Assembly: GCA_945836755.1 (NCBI GenBank) | Contig: CAMAMB010000002.1 | Span: forward strand, 1-64,000 | DNA from: an uncultured Bacteroidales bacterium | GTDB taxonomy: Bacteria; Bacteroidota; Bacteroidia; Bacteroidales; Bacteroidaceae | Length of the DNA stretch: 64,000 nt | Direction: 5' to 3' | Shown here: one piece after another, positions 32,169 through 42,685 of the stretch | How positions within the stretch are numbered: position 1 is the stretch's first letter | Layout: every line of letters starts with the position of its first letter | Program-made: the position numbers and the translations under genes | Notes under the pieces: generated by a model | Told to the model about the DNA's origin: nothing | What the model saw: only the letters and a program-made list of their open reading frames with translations | Database searches by the model: none

Positions 32169-32462
32169 TCAGACATCAAGTAGGGCAAGACACTTGTCGA
32201 TGTCCTTGATGAGCTGAGTAAACTTCTGGCGGGTGGCCTTGACATCTTGATCGCTGATCTCGAGCATGCGAACCGTCTTCAGAACCGCGTAATTGTGTTC
32301 CAGCATTTCCACCTGTGCCTTGTGTCGGGCGAGATCAGCCTTTAATTCAGCGTTCTCCACTTTCAATGCGGCGACATTACGGTTCAGCATTTCATAGGCC
32401 TGCATCAACTGACGGACACGTGCCTCGAAGGTGTGCATCGTTTTAATCTGATCCGAAGTCAT
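32169..32462 (-). CDS. Small coiled-coil protein (ZapB-like, Bacteroidales)
   Basis: 97-aa coiled coil immediately upstream of zapA. Confidence 0.65.
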   Translation of the reverse strand: MTSDQIKTMHTFEARVRQLMQAYEMLNRNVAALKVENAELKADLARHKAQVEMLEHNYAVLKTVRMLEISDQDVKATRQKFTQLIKDIDKCLALLDV

Positions 32463-32634
32463 TGGGTTGGAATGAAGGTTTGAGTGAGCTGGGTATACAG
32501 CCTATAGCTTAGACAGAGGAGGTAAGAGGGGAGAAGAACATGTGGCAGCCCGTAACGGATAACGGGAATATAGCCGGCTACCGCCATCACTACCGGCCTG
32601 CTCGCGGTATGGCACGTAGTGACGAGCTGAAGGA

Positions 32635-33264
32635 TTACTCGTCGGCGGGCTTGGGTTCTTTCTTCGCCAACATGATGATGTTGTAAACGAAGTCAGTAAC
32701 CCACTGCTCACTATACCCAAGCGAGCTCTGGTAAGTCCGCACACTGAGACAAGCCTTGTAGACGGCGGGATCTTTCCACACGTCCTTGGTAAGAATATCA
32801 TGTATCTGCCTTTGGGTCAAACCGTATAAGGCTTTACGGAAGAAGGATGGAAGGCGGAACTTCCACTTCATCAAGTTACCCATCAGCATCATGAGCTCTT
32901 GGTTGAAGCCTTGAAACTGGAAGAGGTAGGAACGCATGTCGTTGGCGTTACGACACCGTTTTTTCACACTGGCGTCAATCTCTTTGAAGAAGTAGTCTTG
33001 AAGACCATAGATGTCCATGAGCATCTTCTTACACTTATTCTTCTCAGCCAGCCCAAGCCTGTTGTTGGTAGTGGGAATATGGAGAGACTGCTTGAAGACG
33101 CGGAGATCGGGCATCAGGGCCAGATTAGCAAGACCGAGGTTCGAAGCTATGAGAGCCTGATAGTAGACGCGAATGAGCATCATGAAGTCCTCCATTCCGC
33201 CGACGCGCCAACCGGCTTCTTGGGCGGTCGCCTTGTTTTTTTTAAAGATGGAGAATAATCCCAT
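32635..33264 (-). CDS. Conserved hypothetical protein
   Basis: ORF from MGLFSIFKKNKATAQEAG to stop. Confidence 0.75.
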   Translation of the reverse strand: MGLFSIFKKNKATAQEAGWRVGGMEDFMMLIRVYYQALIASNLGLANLALMPDLRVFKQSLHIPTTNNRLGLAEKNKCKKMLMDIYGLQDYFFKEIDASVKKRCRNANDMRSYLFQFQGFNQELMMLMGNLMKWKFRLPSFFRKALYGLTQRQIHDILTKDVWKDPAVYKACLSVRTYQSSLGYSEQWVTDFVYNIIMLAKKEPKPADE

Positions 33265-33513
33265 AAATGATATTGGAAAGTTGAGGTTGCTTCCCAGCAT
33301 GTGACCGATATGGTACACAGGAGGAAGGACGATATAAAAAGTCTGCGCAACCAGTTGAGTGAAGGGCCGGTCTATCGGACCGAGAGGTCAACTACTACGA
33401 GTGACACTTCGAACGGCTTCACGTGCCGTCAACTCCATTCCGCTGATTACATGTGGCAAAGATATGAAATATTTAAGTAATTGGCTTTATTTTATATGCG
33501 CTAAATGAAGAGA

Positions 33514-35874
33514 TTAGCGTATTTGATTAGTTTCTTGCTTGAGGGCTCTGTCTATGAGGAAGAGTAGAGACGCGTAGAAATTATTGTGAGGGTGAAGCGC
33601 AAAGGTCGCCCTGAGATTTGTCAGCGTCTGATAGATGGCTGGGAAGGTTTTGCTGTTTGTCTCGCCGTTGAGTTGCATGATGAGATGGTTCACGGCATCT
33701 GCCTGAAGTAGTTTCCGATAGTCGGAAGGTACGGCCCCTGTCTTGGCTTCGGCAAAGAGACGGCCCGTCACATCGTCCAGGTAATCATGGAGAGGGTAGT
33801 TGGGATTGAGGCGTAGCATCACGAGACTCGACAACAACGAGCTGACCACTCTCTGCCCTATCCTCTCGGCATAGGACCGCGGCTGAGGAGTGATGCGAGC
33901 CATGTAGGCCGGTGTGGTGAGCCATGTAGGTTCATGCAAGATGTGGCGGTCGAGGAAGTCGACGGCTCGCTGCTGATCTTCACGAGAGTTATAAGAATAG
34001 ACGCTACCTTCCTCGTCCGGCGCCTTGTAGTCGTTGAATGTTCCACCTATGTTCGACAGCACGTGGAAGCAATATCGGTTAAACTGATTAACTATCTGCC
34101 CGTACATGGTACGAAGGTTGTCTCCGTTGATGTCATTGCTTTCGTAGGTCCATGCCGGCAGATGCTGCAGTTCACGTTGCAGATTGCGTATACCGTATTC
34201 CGAAGCCTTCATGGCGTCGTCTCCAAGATCCTCCGTCTGACACCGTGGGTCGTTGGTGCGGTTGGTTTCGCCGTCGCCAAACCACAGACGTCTGTTTGCC
34301 CTTAGGCGTGCCGATGTAAGAGGTTCCAGCTCCCAATGGTCTGCATCGCAGTCATAAGCCCCCGGCATGATGCGATACCCCCACTCTATGGCCCACTCGT
34401 CGTAGTCGCCTATGCGAGGGAAGAGGCCCTCTCTACCTATGCTGTCCTCGGGCTGCGCTACATAGTTGAAGCGTGCGTAGTCCATGATGCTGGGTGTATG
34501 ACCATGCTTATATAGGAATGTCTTGCTGCGAAGGCTGTCCACAGGAACCAGACTCGACGAGCCGAAGTTGTGGCGCAGTCCGAGCGTGTGTCCCACCTCA
34601 TGAGAAGACACGAAACGTATAAGCTGCCCCATCAGCTCCGTATCAAATTTCATGCAGCGTGCAGCCTCGTCGAGCGTAGATGCCTGCACCATATACCAAT
34701 CGTGCACGAGCGACATCACGTTATGGTACCAGCAAATGTGGCTCTCTATAATCTCACCGCTTCGGGGGTCACTCACATGAGGGCCATAGGCGTTCTCAAT
34801 GTGGGAAGCAAGGTAACGAATGACTGAGAAGCGTGCGTCCTCCATGGACATGGTGCTGTCGTTCTCGGGCCACTCCTTAGCCATAATGGCATTCTTGAAG
34901 CCGGCCTTCTCGAATGCTTTCTGCCAATCGTTCACACCTGCAATGAGATATGGCCGCCACTGTTTGGGAGTAGCCGGATCTATGTAGTAGACGATAGGCT
35001 TCTTTGGCTCAATGAGTTCGCCGCGCTTCATTTTCTCAGCATCGGCGCTATCTTTCGGCTCGAGGCGCCAGCGAGTGATGAAGCGACGTGGTGTGACGCT
35101 CTGCTGGTGGTCAGCAAACTCTATATAAGAGTTGGTAAAATAGCCCACGCGCGGATCAAACAGACGAGGCATCATCGGCTCCTTGGGAAGCAACACAAAC
35201 GATATGTTCAGCCCAATAGTCACCTTTCCGGTAGCGCGGCCGGCGATGGTAGACTTAGACATTGAGGTCCACGTGTTTACGGTACGCACCTCGGTATTTG
35301 TAGGGAACGTATGAATGCTTTCAATGTATGAGAGGCTGCGCATAAACGACTGTGCGCCGAAGAGTGTGCGGGCCGAGGAGCTAAGGCCGAGCGCCTGGTT
35401 GTCGCTGAGGAAGAGGTCGGTCACCTTGACTTTCATCTTCCCCCTTTGCACATTCTCTATCTTGAACGAAGCGATTATAGGGTCGGTGCTACATGAACGC
35501 ACCGCCGCATTGATGGCATCGAGGGTATCGGCCCGGTTGATTATCAAGCGTGAGCGCATCAACAACCTATCCTTACCGGTGGTCTGAAAATAGATGGTCT
35601 GCTCACCCACCTGCTCTCCGCCATACTTGCCTGTATAGGCCGGAGTGCCGGTATAGCGTACGGTGACGAGGATGTCCCGTCCTAAAAGGGTGTCCGGTAT
35701 GTGAAAATACCAGTCATCACCTGAGCGGGTCACGTCAAATAGTCCTTTATCTGCCTTGGAGGCAGCAGCTTCCTGCTTAGCCTTATCTTGGGGCTCCTTA
35801 GGGAGGGAGAATGCGCTCAGCGAGCTACTTAGGGTAAACAGGGAGAGTAAGAGGAAGAGGGGTAAACGTTGCAT
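33514..35874 (-). CDS. Secreted zinc-dependent metalloprotease (DUF5117/DUF4953-type)
   Basis: Signal peptide, HEVGHTLGLRH (HExxHxxGxxH) motif. Confidence 0.88.
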   Translation of the reverse strand: MQRLPLFLLLSLFTLSSSLSAFSLPKEPQDKAKQEAAASKADKGLFDVTRSGDDWYFHIPDTLLGRDILVTVRYTGTPAYTGKYGGEQVGEQTIYFQTTGKDRLLMRSRLIINRADTLDAINAAVRSCSTDPIIASFKIENVQRGKMKVKVTDLFLSDNQALGLSSSARTLFGAQSFMRSLSYIESIHTFPTNTEVRTVNTWTSMSKSTIAGRATGKVTIGLNISFVLLPKEPMMPRLFDPRVGYFTNSYIEFADHQQSVTPRRFITRWRLEPKDSADAEKMKRGELIEPKKPIVYYIDPATPKQWRPYLIAGVNDWQKAFEKAGFKNAIMAKEWPENDSTMSMEDARFSVIRYLASHIENAYGPHVSDPRSGEIIESHICWYHNVMSLVHDWYMVQASTLDEAARCMKFDTELMGQLIRFVSSHEVGHTLGLRHNFGSSSLVPVDSLRSKTFLYKHGHTPSIMDYARFNYVAQPEDSIGREGLFPRIGDYDEWAIEWGYRIMPGAYDCDADHWELEPLTSARLRANRRLWFGDGETNRTNDPRCQTEDLGDDAMKASEYGIRNLQRELQHLPAWTYESNDINGDNLRTMYGQIVNQFNRYCFHVLSNIGGTFNDYKAPDEEGSVYSYNSREDQQRAVDFLDRHILHEPTWLTTPAYMARITPQPRSYAERIGQRVVSSLLSSLVMLRLNPNYPLHDYLDDVTGRLFAEAKTGAVPSDYRKLLQADAVNHLIMQLNGETNSKTFPAIYQTLTNLRATFALHPHNNFYASLLFLIDRALKQETNQIR

Positions 35875-35931
35875 AGATTATTTGAAGTCATTAGAGATGT
35901 ATAGGAACAGGCCATGTCGGCACTGCGTATA

Positions 35932-36645
35932 TTATATAGGTGTATATATGCCTTTCAGTATGTGTATGAAGGCTTCGTGTGAAGCGTCCAAGCGGCTGAA
36001 GGCATAGGGGGGTAGTTTGAGCGACAAGGTGGCCGGTAAGTCCGCGATGTCGAAGTATTGGCGAATAATGGCAGCCATATTGAGCGAGAGCTGGTCGCCT
36101 TTCTTCAAAAGCTGGATACTGTAGAGGCGCAACCTGTCCTTGTCGGCCTCGCCTCGCCTCAGTTGATTGAAGAGCAGGTAATACGATTCGGGGGTACCTA
36201 CCTTTAGCAGAAGGGGCGCGAAATCTATATCCCGGCCTTGCCCCATTGCTCTGAGCAACTTCTCGGCCTGCATCCCGTCGTGTATCACCGGCAGAAGGGC
36301 CTCGAGTGTCTTGCTACAATCTATCGGTGTGGCTTGCCGCAAGAATTGTGCCAAGCGTGGGTCGTTCAAGTCTAAAGTGCCGCCTGCCACCATCCTCGCT
36401 GCTGCTTTCAAGAAGGTGCCAAGATAGGCTTTCCGGTCAGCGGGCACAATCTCCACGAAGTAGGCCCAGAATTGGTCTGACGGCAACTCCGGTAGCAAGC
36501 GGTCTCCCAGCAAACTGCCGGCAGCACGAAACTCTGCCACGCTGAGGCGGTCAAGCCAGGCCAACAGGGCGCGGGGGTCGCCTCCGGCAAGGCAGGTGCC
36601 GAGAGCATGTGCAAGACGTGAATTATAGGAACGGGCTTGTGCCAT
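35932..36645 (-). CDS. Hypothetical protein
   Basis: 237-aa ORF between metalloprotease and rlmD. Confidence 0.65.
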   Translation of the reverse strand: MAQARSYNSRLAHALGTCLAGGDPRALLAWLDRLSVAEFRAAGSLLGDRLLPELPSDQFWAYFVEIVPADRKAYLGTFLKAAARMVAGGTLDLNDPRLAQFLRQATPIDCSKTLEALLPVIHDGMQAEKLLRAMGQGRDIDFAPLLLKVGTPESYYLLFNQLRRGEADKDRLRLYSIQLLKKGDQLSLNMAAIIRQYFDIADLPATLSLKLPPYAFSRLDASHEAFIHILKGIYTPI

Positions 36646-36722
36646 AGCTACTTAAAGGTGAAGGGTATACGCATGCCATAGGGGCTGCATCTGTCGGAGC
36701 GGATACGGCAAGGTGGATGCCG

Positions 36723-38141
36723 CTACCTGCGCTCCAGACAGACCACATTCTCTACATGATGGGTCTGCGGAAACATATCCACAGGCTGCACGGCAGTCAC
36801 TTGATAGTCCTTGTCCATAAGGGCGAGGTCACGGGCCTGTGTGGCGGGGTTACAGCTCACGTAGACAATACGCCGAGGACCGGCCGACAGGATGGTGGCT
36901 ACTACATCGGGGTGCATGCCGGCCCGCGGAGGATCGGTGATGATGACGTCCGGCCGTCCGTGGGTGCGGATAAAGTCGGCGGTGAGTATATCTTTCATAT
37001 CTCCGGCATAGAAGGTGGCGTTTTCTATCCCGTTGAGGATGGCATTCTCCTTAGCGTCCTCAATAGCTTCAGGCACATACTCGATGCCTATCACCTCGCG
37101 GGCGCTCCGAGCCACGAAGTTGGCTATCGTGCCCGTACCGGTATAGAGATCGTACACAAGTTCGTTGCCCGTAAGACCGGCAAACGAACGGGCTGTACGG
37201 TAGAGTCTGAGAGCCTGCTCCGAGTTGGTCTGGTAGAAGCTCTTGGGCCCCACTTTGAAGCGCAGGTCTTCCATCACTTCATATATATAAGGAGTACCGC
37301 TATGTACATGCACTTCCAAGTCGCCTATGGTATCGTTACACTTCAAGTTATTGACCCACAACAGCGACGTCACTTCGGAAAAACTCTCTCGCACATACTC
37401 CAGCATGGCCGTAGCCTGAGCCTGTTCTTCGTCGCTGCGGATGCAGAATTGGAACAGGAGCATGACTTCGCCGGTGGCTGAGGTGCGCAACATGATGCCT
37501 CTCAGCAAGCCCACGCCCCCTCTGAGGTCATAGAATGACAGCCCGTGTTCGAGGGCGAAGTTTCTGATGCCTCCTCTCAGGCGATTGTTGATGTCGTCCA
37601 TGAGGTGACACTCTTCTATGTCCAATATCTTGTCGAAGGCCCCGGGTATGTGAAAGCCTACGGCGTTCATACAGTCAAAGGTGACGCCGCTCTCGATTTC
37701 TTTCTTGGTGAGCCATTTCTTGTTGCTGAAGCCAAACTCCAGCTTGTTGCGGTAGGCGCGTTGTCTGGCGCTACCGATGATAGGCTGCACCTCGGGCAGC
37801 TGCACCTTGCCTATGCGGGTGAGGTTGTCCACAACTTGTTTCTGTTTGTAGGCCAGTTGCAGTTCATAGGGGAGGCACTGCCATTTGCAACCGCCACACA
37901 CCCCGAAATGTTTGCAGAAGGGCTGGGCGCGCTGTGGCGACAGGCTGTGAAAGTGCACAGCTTCTGCCTCCGCATAGCTGTGTTTCTTGCGGGTGAGTTG
38001 CAGGTCAACCACATCGCCGGGAACGACGTAGGGCACAAAGACCACCATGTCGCCTACACGTGCCAAGGCTTTGCCTTCGGCAGCTACGTCGGTGATGGTC
38101 ACTTGTGGTATGAGGGGGAGGGGTTTACGTTTGCGGGCCAT
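36723..38141 (-). CDS. rlmD: 23S rRNA (uracil-5-)-methyltransferase, RlmD family
   Basis: TRAM domain, CxxxxGGCKWQ, VYDLYTGTGTIANFVA, ITDPPRAGMHPD, YVSCNPATQARDL. Confidence 0.92.
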   Translation of the reverse strand: MARKRKPLPLIPQVTITDVAAEGKALARVGDMVVFVPYVVPGDVVDLQLTRKKHSYAEAEAVHFHSLSPQRAQPFCKHFGVCGGCKWQCLPYELQLAYKQKQVVDNLTRIGKVQLPEVQPIIGSARQRAYRNKLEFGFSNKKWLTKKEIESGVTFDCMNAVGFHIPGAFDKILDIEECHLMDDINNRLRGGIRNFALEHGLSFYDLRGGVGLLRGIMLRTSATGEVMLLFQFCIRSDEEQAQATAMLEYVRESFSEVTSLLWVNNLKCNDTIGDLEVHVHSGTPYIYEVMEDLRFKVGPKSFYQTNSEQALRLYRTARSFAGLTGNELVYDLYTGTGTIANFVARSAREVIGIEYVPEAIEDAKENAILNGIENATFYAGDMKDILTADFIRTHGRPDVIITDPPRAGMHPDVVATILSAGPRRIVYVSCNPATQARDLALMDKDYQVTAVQPVDMFPQTHHVENVVCLERR

Positions 38142-38191
38142 TTCTTGGTCGGAATTACGAAAGGTGGGATAGATAGAATGAATGGCTGCGA

Positions 38192-39262
38192 CTATCTGAC
38201 GATGCCCTGCACGCCGAGTGAGATAAGTCGCTGCTTTATGCGCTCCAACAGGGTTGGCATGGCGTAACGCGGGAGTTCGTCGGGAGCCACAGCCAGAAAG
38301 CCTTCGGGCACTTCCTGCAGTTTGCGGAGGGGACTGGCCACGTAGCAGTCTGCCAGGAGGATGCGGTGAGTGAGCACGTGCTTCATGCCGTTTACTATTT
38401 CAGCCAGTGAGGCCGGATCTATGCCGAGCGTAGCCATAGCTGGATGCGCCGCCACGTCTGAGGGAGTGGGTTTATGGTCAAATTCGAGCAGGGGAAACTC
38501 GTACAGCCCCTGCCATATATCGCCCGGGCCACGTCGATGCAGCCACACCCCTACCTCTGAGGTCACGAAGAGATAGACAAAGAAGCGGTTCCTGACTGCC
38601 GCGCGGCGGCTCTTCACCGGGTAGCGGTCCGGCTGTTGCTCGGCAGCTGCCTTACAGGTTTCGGCGAGGGGACATCCCTCTCTACAGAGGGGCTGCGAGG
38701 GGGTGCAGACCGTAGCGCCAAAGTCCATGATGCCCTGGTTATAGTCTGCCGAGCCCGCGGGTGGCAAGAGGTGGGCCGCCAATGCGGCGAAATATTTTCG
38801 TCCCTCGGTGGTGTCGATGGCGAGGTCTATGCCGAAGAAGCGCGAGAGCACCCTGTACACGTTGCCGTCTATCACGGGCAGGGGCATGCCCCAGGCAAAG
38901 CTACAGATGGCGGCTGCCGTGTAGTCGCCCACGCCCGGCAAGGCTCTCACGCCCTCGTAAGTGGTGGGGAAAGTGCCTTGGCGGGCCACTTCACGCGCTG
39001 CTTTCAGCAGGTTGTGTGCACGACTGTAGTAGCCCAAGCCCTGCCACAGGCGCATCACGTCGTCTTCGTCTGCACGCGCCAGGTCCTCGACAGTGGGATA
39101 GGCACTGACAAAGCGCTTGTAGTAGCCGAGGCCCTGCGCCACGCGGGTCTGCTGAAGGATTACCTCAGACAGCCAGATTTTGTAGGGGTCGCCCACATCG
39201 CGCCAAGGCAGGTCGCGGCGGTGCTGAGCATACCAGTCAACGATTGTCTTGGCGAAATCCAT
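38192..39262 (-). CDS. mutY: A/G-specific adenine glycosylase
   Basis: RDLPWRDVGDPYKIWLSEVILQQTRVAQGLGYYKRFV, ALPGVGDYTAAAI, FeS-cluster Cys. Confidence 0.95.
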   Translation of the reverse strand: MDFAKTIVDWYAQHRRDLPWRDVGDPYKIWLSEVILQQTRVAQGLGYYKRFVSAYPTVEDLARADEDDVMRLWQGLGYYSRAHNLLKAAREVARQGTFPTTYEGVRALPGVGDYTAAAICSFAWGMPLPVIDGNVYRVLSRFFGIDLAIDTTEGRKYFAALAAHLLPPAGSADYNQGIMDFGATVCTPSQPLCREGCPLAETCKAAAEQQPDRYPVKSRRAAVRNRFFVYLFVTSEVGVWLHRRGPGDIWQGLYEFPLLEFDHKPTPSDVAAHPAMATLGIDPASLAEIVNGMKHVLTHRILLADCYVASPLRKLQEVPEGFLAVAPDELPRYAMPTLLERIKQRLISLGVQGIVR

Positions 39263-39350
39263 CTTCCGGTGGGTTAAAAAACTTCAGGGAATGCGTTGCA
39301 CAGCATGGCTGCCACTCTTGCCCGTGGCAACACACAGCCGGTCTGTCGGT

Positions 39351-40409
39351 TTAATGGAAGAGCTTGATACGTTGCTCTTCACTGAGTTTGCAGATGAGTA
39401 TGCGGTCGTCCTCTTCGACGACCACAAAGTCTTCGAGGCCTTGCACCACTACGCGCTTCTTGCCGTGCACATGGACCATGCAGCCCCGGGAGTCAAAGAA
39501 ATGTATGTTTTCTCCCACTGCGGCATTGCCGTAAGCGTCATGCGCCACTTGTTCGCGTAGCGAGCTCCATGTGCCCAGATCGCTCCAGGCAAAAGAGGCC
39601 GGGTGAACAAAGATTTCCTCAGCCTTTTCGAGTATGGCATAGTCCACGGAGATATTCTTGCATTCCGGAAACTCCTTATCGAGCCTTTCGCGCTCTTCCG
39701 CGGTATCGTACACAGGCATCATCTGCTCAAAGACAGCCGACATCTCGGGTTCATAGACCCTGAAAGCATTGACGATGGTGCTTACGCTCCAGACGAAGAT
39801 GCCTGAGTTCCAGAGGTAGTTGGGTTGGGCCACATACTGTTCTGCCACCTCGCGGGAAGGCTTCTCCTTGAAGCCGTCCACACGGAATATGTTGAGCCCA
39901 CGCGATGAGGGATAGCTGAGGTCGGCCTTGATGTAGCCATAACCTGTCTCGGGGCGGGTGGGCTTCAGACCGAGGGTGATGAGGCCGTCGGTCTCTGCGG
40001 CAAACGAGAGGCAGTCGCTGATGGAGGCCTGGAAGGCTGCCACGTCGGGAATGTAGTGGTCGGCGGGTGTCACCACGATGTTAGCCCGCTGGTTGCGCTT
40101 CTTGATTTTCCAGCTGACGTAGCAGATTGGGGGCGCTGTGTTTCGACCGCAGGGCTCAAGCAGCACCTGGTCCTTGGGCACGAATGGCAGCTGCTCGTAG
40201 ACCAGCTGAGCGTAGCGGGCCTGCGTCAGCACCCAGATATTCTCTACCGGGGCAAGGTCGCGGAAGCGAGCAGCCGTGAGCTGAATGAGCGACTGGCCGA
40301 GGTTCAGTATGTCTAAAAACTGCTTGGGCTTATCCTCGCATGAGAGCGGCCAGAAGCGACTGCCGGTGCCACCGGCAAGGATGACTATATGCGTATTTTT
40401 GTCAATCAT
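39351..40409 (-). CDS. Mannose-1-phosphate guanylyltransferase
   Basis: IVILAGGTGSRFWPLSCEDKPKQFLDIL, VTPADHYI, GLITLGLKPTRPETGYGYI. Confidence 0.93.
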   Translation of the reverse strand: MIDKNTHIVILAGGTGSRFWPLSCEDKPKQFLDILNLGQSLIQLTAARFRDLAPVENIWVLTQARYAQLVYEQLPFVPKDQVLLEPCGRNTAPPICYVSWKIKKRNQRANIVVTPADHYIPDVAAFQASISDCLSFAAETDGLITLGLKPTRPETGYGYIKADLSYPSSRGLNIFRVDGFKEKPSREVAEQYVAQPNYLWNSGIFVWSVSTIVNAFRVYEPEMSAVFEQMMPVYDTAEERERLDKEFPECKNISVDYAILEKAEEIFVHPASFAWSDLGTWSSLREQVAHDAYGNAAVGENIHFFDSRGCMVHVHGKKRVVVQGLEDFVVVEEDDRILICKLSEEQRIKLFH

Positions 40410-40457
40410 ATATCTTGCTTTGAAAACGTTGATAAGGTGTAGCCGACGCTCATCCCG

Positions 40458-40832
40458 TCAATCGGCCTCGCAGATGCCTTCGATATAAATACGCACAAGG
40501 CTGTTGGCTGCGTTGCTGCGTATGCCGACGGGCTTCTTGAAGTGGCCGGGTACCTTGTTCTTGCCATTATAGCTGACGGTCACCTGCCCCTTGGCTCCGG
40601 GGGCGATGGGGTCTTTGCTGAACTTGGCCACCGTACAACCGCACGACGAGAAAGCCTGCTGTATGACGAGGGGCTCGTCGCCGGTGTTGGTGAAAACAAA
40701 GGTCACCTTCTGCACCTGTGATTCCTTGAAGGCGCCAAAGTTGTGGGTAGTCTTTTCAAATTTGATGACGGCCTGCGCAGCAGCGCTCAGGGCCATCAAG
40801 CTGCCTATCAGCAGCATGAATAGATGTTTCAT
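40458..40832 (-). CDS. DUF1573 domain protein
   Basis: FEKTTHNFGAFKESQVQKVTFVFTNTGDEPLVIQQAFSSCGCTVAKFSKDPIAPG. Confidence 0.92.
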   Translation of the reverse strand: MKHLFMLLIGSLMALSAAAQAVIKFEKTTHNFGAFKESQVQKVTFVFTNTGDEPLVIQQAFSSCGCTVAKFSKDPIAPGAKGQVTVSYNGKNKVPGHFKKPVGIRSNAANSLVRIYIEGICEAD

Positions 40833-41134
40833 ATCGTTATATGTTTGAAGTCGGAAAGGATGAAGCAAGAAGCCCGCAAGTGAAGACAATCTCGGGGAAG
40901 CCCTTGTAGGCTCTCACTATATGGCGCAAATTTACGACATATTATCTAACAAAGCGACGTAACGTGCGGTTTTTCTACGCCCTCCGTCCAGCAAAAGGGG
41001 AACAGGCTGCCGCTTTCCGACCGTAACACGGCAGTCAAATAGTGCGTATTCATCGTAAAATATCGCCACATAGGTGGAGCTTTCAACACCCGCGCGCAAC
41101 TCGTCAAAGGCTGGACTGAACGCTTCATTCATGG

Positions 41135-41330
41135 TGACGGCCGAACCCGGATGTACATCCACGCATCGTCGCCCAACCAGCAGACGAGCGTACATCAACC
41201 AGGCGACGAGCGTACATCAACCAGACGACGAGCGTACATCAACCAGGCGACGAGCGTACATCAACCAGGCGACGGTTGTACACCGAACGGGAGACGCTGC
41301 CTCCGAGCATGGCAGCAACGGGCGCACGTA
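41135..41330. repeat. Dispersed 22-bp-unit repeat element, copy C (4 near-identical direct units plus 1 degenerate unit, inverted left end)
   Basis: gacgagcgtacatcaaccaggc-type units at 41183-41270, degenerate unit gacggttgtacaccgaacggga at 41271-41292; left end catcgtcgccc. Confidence 0.92.
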
Positions 41331-41426
41331 GAGTCAGCAAGCCCCGGATGCAAGCCGCCAGCCACCCGAGACAGACCGGGAGCACCGGGAGAGCCTTGCA
41401 GAGAAAAGAAAAGGCGGGACACGCGC

Positions 41427-41456
41427 TTTGTAATTCAACCCAAAAGTGTACTTTTG
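41427..41456 (+). promoter_or_regulatory. Bacteroidetes-type promoter for ruvC (-33 TTTG, -7 TACTTTTG)
   Basis: TTTG-N18-TACTTTTG, about 20 bp upstream of the ruvC ATG. Confidence 0.6.
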
Positions 41457-41476
41457 CTGCACGCATATCACGACCC

Positions 41477-42067
41477 ATGGTTGAGCAAGCAGAACAAATC
41501 ATCATCGGCATCGACCCCGGCACCAACGTGCTGGGCTATGGCGTGCTGAAGGTTACGGGCCGTAAGGTAGAAGCCATGGCCATGGGCGTCATAGACCTGA
41601 GGAAGGTGAGCGACGTATATCTGAAGCTGGGACGCATCTTTGAAAGGGTTAATTCAATCATCGAAGCCTTTTCGCCTGACATTCTGGCCATTGAGTCTCC
41701 CTTCTGCGGCAAGAATGTACAGACCATGCTCAAGCTGGGGCGGGCGCAAGGCGTGGTCATGGCAGCTGCCATCAACCATCAAATTCCCGTCGTGGAGTAC
41801 GCCCCCAGCAAGATCAAGCAGGCTGTCACTGGCAACGGCGCCGCCACCAAGGAGATGGTGCAGCGCATGCTCATCCACCGGCTAGCGCTTACGGAAGAGA
41901 CCCTCCTACCCTACTTCGACGCCACCGACGCCTTAGCCGCAGCTCTCTGCCACCACCTGCAAGCACATTCGCCCCTTGCAACTCTCGGGCCAGCCCATAA
42001 GTCGGGCGGCCGAGCAGGGTCATGGAGCGACTTCGTTAAACAGCACACCGATCGCATTCACCGATGA
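41477..42067 (+). CDS. ruvC: Crossover junction endodeoxyribonuclease RuvC
   Basis: IIGIDPGTNVLGYGVLKV, LAIESPFCGKNVQTMLKLGRAQGV; the upstream ORF extension is repeat-derived and not credible. Confidence 0.95.
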   Translation: MVEQAEQIIIGIDPGTNVLGYGVLKVTGRKVEAMAMGVIDLRKVSDVYLKLGRIFERVNSIIEAFSPDILAIESPFCGKNVQTMLKLGRAQGVVMAAAINHQIPVVEYAPSKIKQAVTGNGAATKEMVQRMLIHRLALTEETLLPYFDATDALAAALCHHLQAHSPLATLGPAHKSGGRAGSWSDFVKQHTDRIHR

Positions 42068-42145
42068 ACAGGGCCAAGTATCCCGCCCTTGTCTCTCCTA
42101 CACACCGAATAACCTCTCTCGTCTCACTCTTATCACCCACTGCTC

Positions 42146-42628
42146 ATGAAGCTATTTCTTGTGCTCTGTCTCTTGTGTCTGCCCTCGATGGTGAGGGCGC
42201 AGGACGTGTTCAATTATGTGCTTGACAATGCCACGCGCGTGGTGAACAGTCCCACAAGCGGTTATACGCAGGCCCAGATTGCGCAGTTTAAGCGCACCTC
42301 CCTGCTCTACTTGCAAAAGAAAGCCTTTGAGCAGAGCGAGACGGTGGCCACAGACCTTCTTGATACACAAGCCTACTATCTGTCAGAGTTCTTGACACTC
42401 TTCTTCACGGAGGTAATGAAGGACAAGAAGCAGCCCGAAGCCGTGCGCAAGAACAAGATTTTGCTCTTCATGAATGCCTCGGTGATGAACCCCATGTGGA
42501 ACGATACGGACCGCGAGACGACACACGCCTTCATAGACGACAAAGAGAGCATGACGCCTTTCTGTCTCGACACAGACTGGCAGAAGGCATACGCGGCCGC
42601 TGTCGTCAACTTAGAGTCGCTACGCTGA
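42146..42628 (+). CDS. Secreted conserved hypothetical protein
   Basis: Signal peptide MKLFLVLCLLCLPSMVRAQ; 160 aa. Confidence 0.75.
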   Translation: MKLFLVLCLLCLPSMVRAQDVFNYVLDNATRVVNSPTSGYTQAQIAQFKRTSLLYLQKKAFEQSETVATDLLDTQAYYLSEFLTLFFTEVMKDKKQPEAVRKNKILLFMNASVMNPMWNDTDRETTHAFIDDKESMTPFCLDTDWQKAYAAAVVNLESLR

Positions 42629-42685
42629 GCCCCCCACACGCCCCTGACCGGCCAGAGACACTACACACCCTTATATATCAGACCC

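Noticed and set aside
33340-33420. Another copy of the 22-bp element in the 33.3-kb intergenic region
   Set aside because: Only short hairpins (CGGTC/GACCG, AGTTGA/TCAACT); no GTACAYC core or 22-bp period.
36717-39277. Plus-strand ORFs over rlmD and mutY
   Set aside because: Antisense to well-supported genes with clear catalytic motifs.
41183-41292. CRISPR array or repeat protein gene
   Set aside because: No spacers; the 22-bp unit is not a multiple of 3, so the frame shifts every unit. Several frames are open only because the units lack stops.
41276-41476. Extended N-terminus of RuvC in the ORF track
   Set aside because: It runs through repeat element C; homology-like RuvC sequence and a good promoter place the start at 41477.
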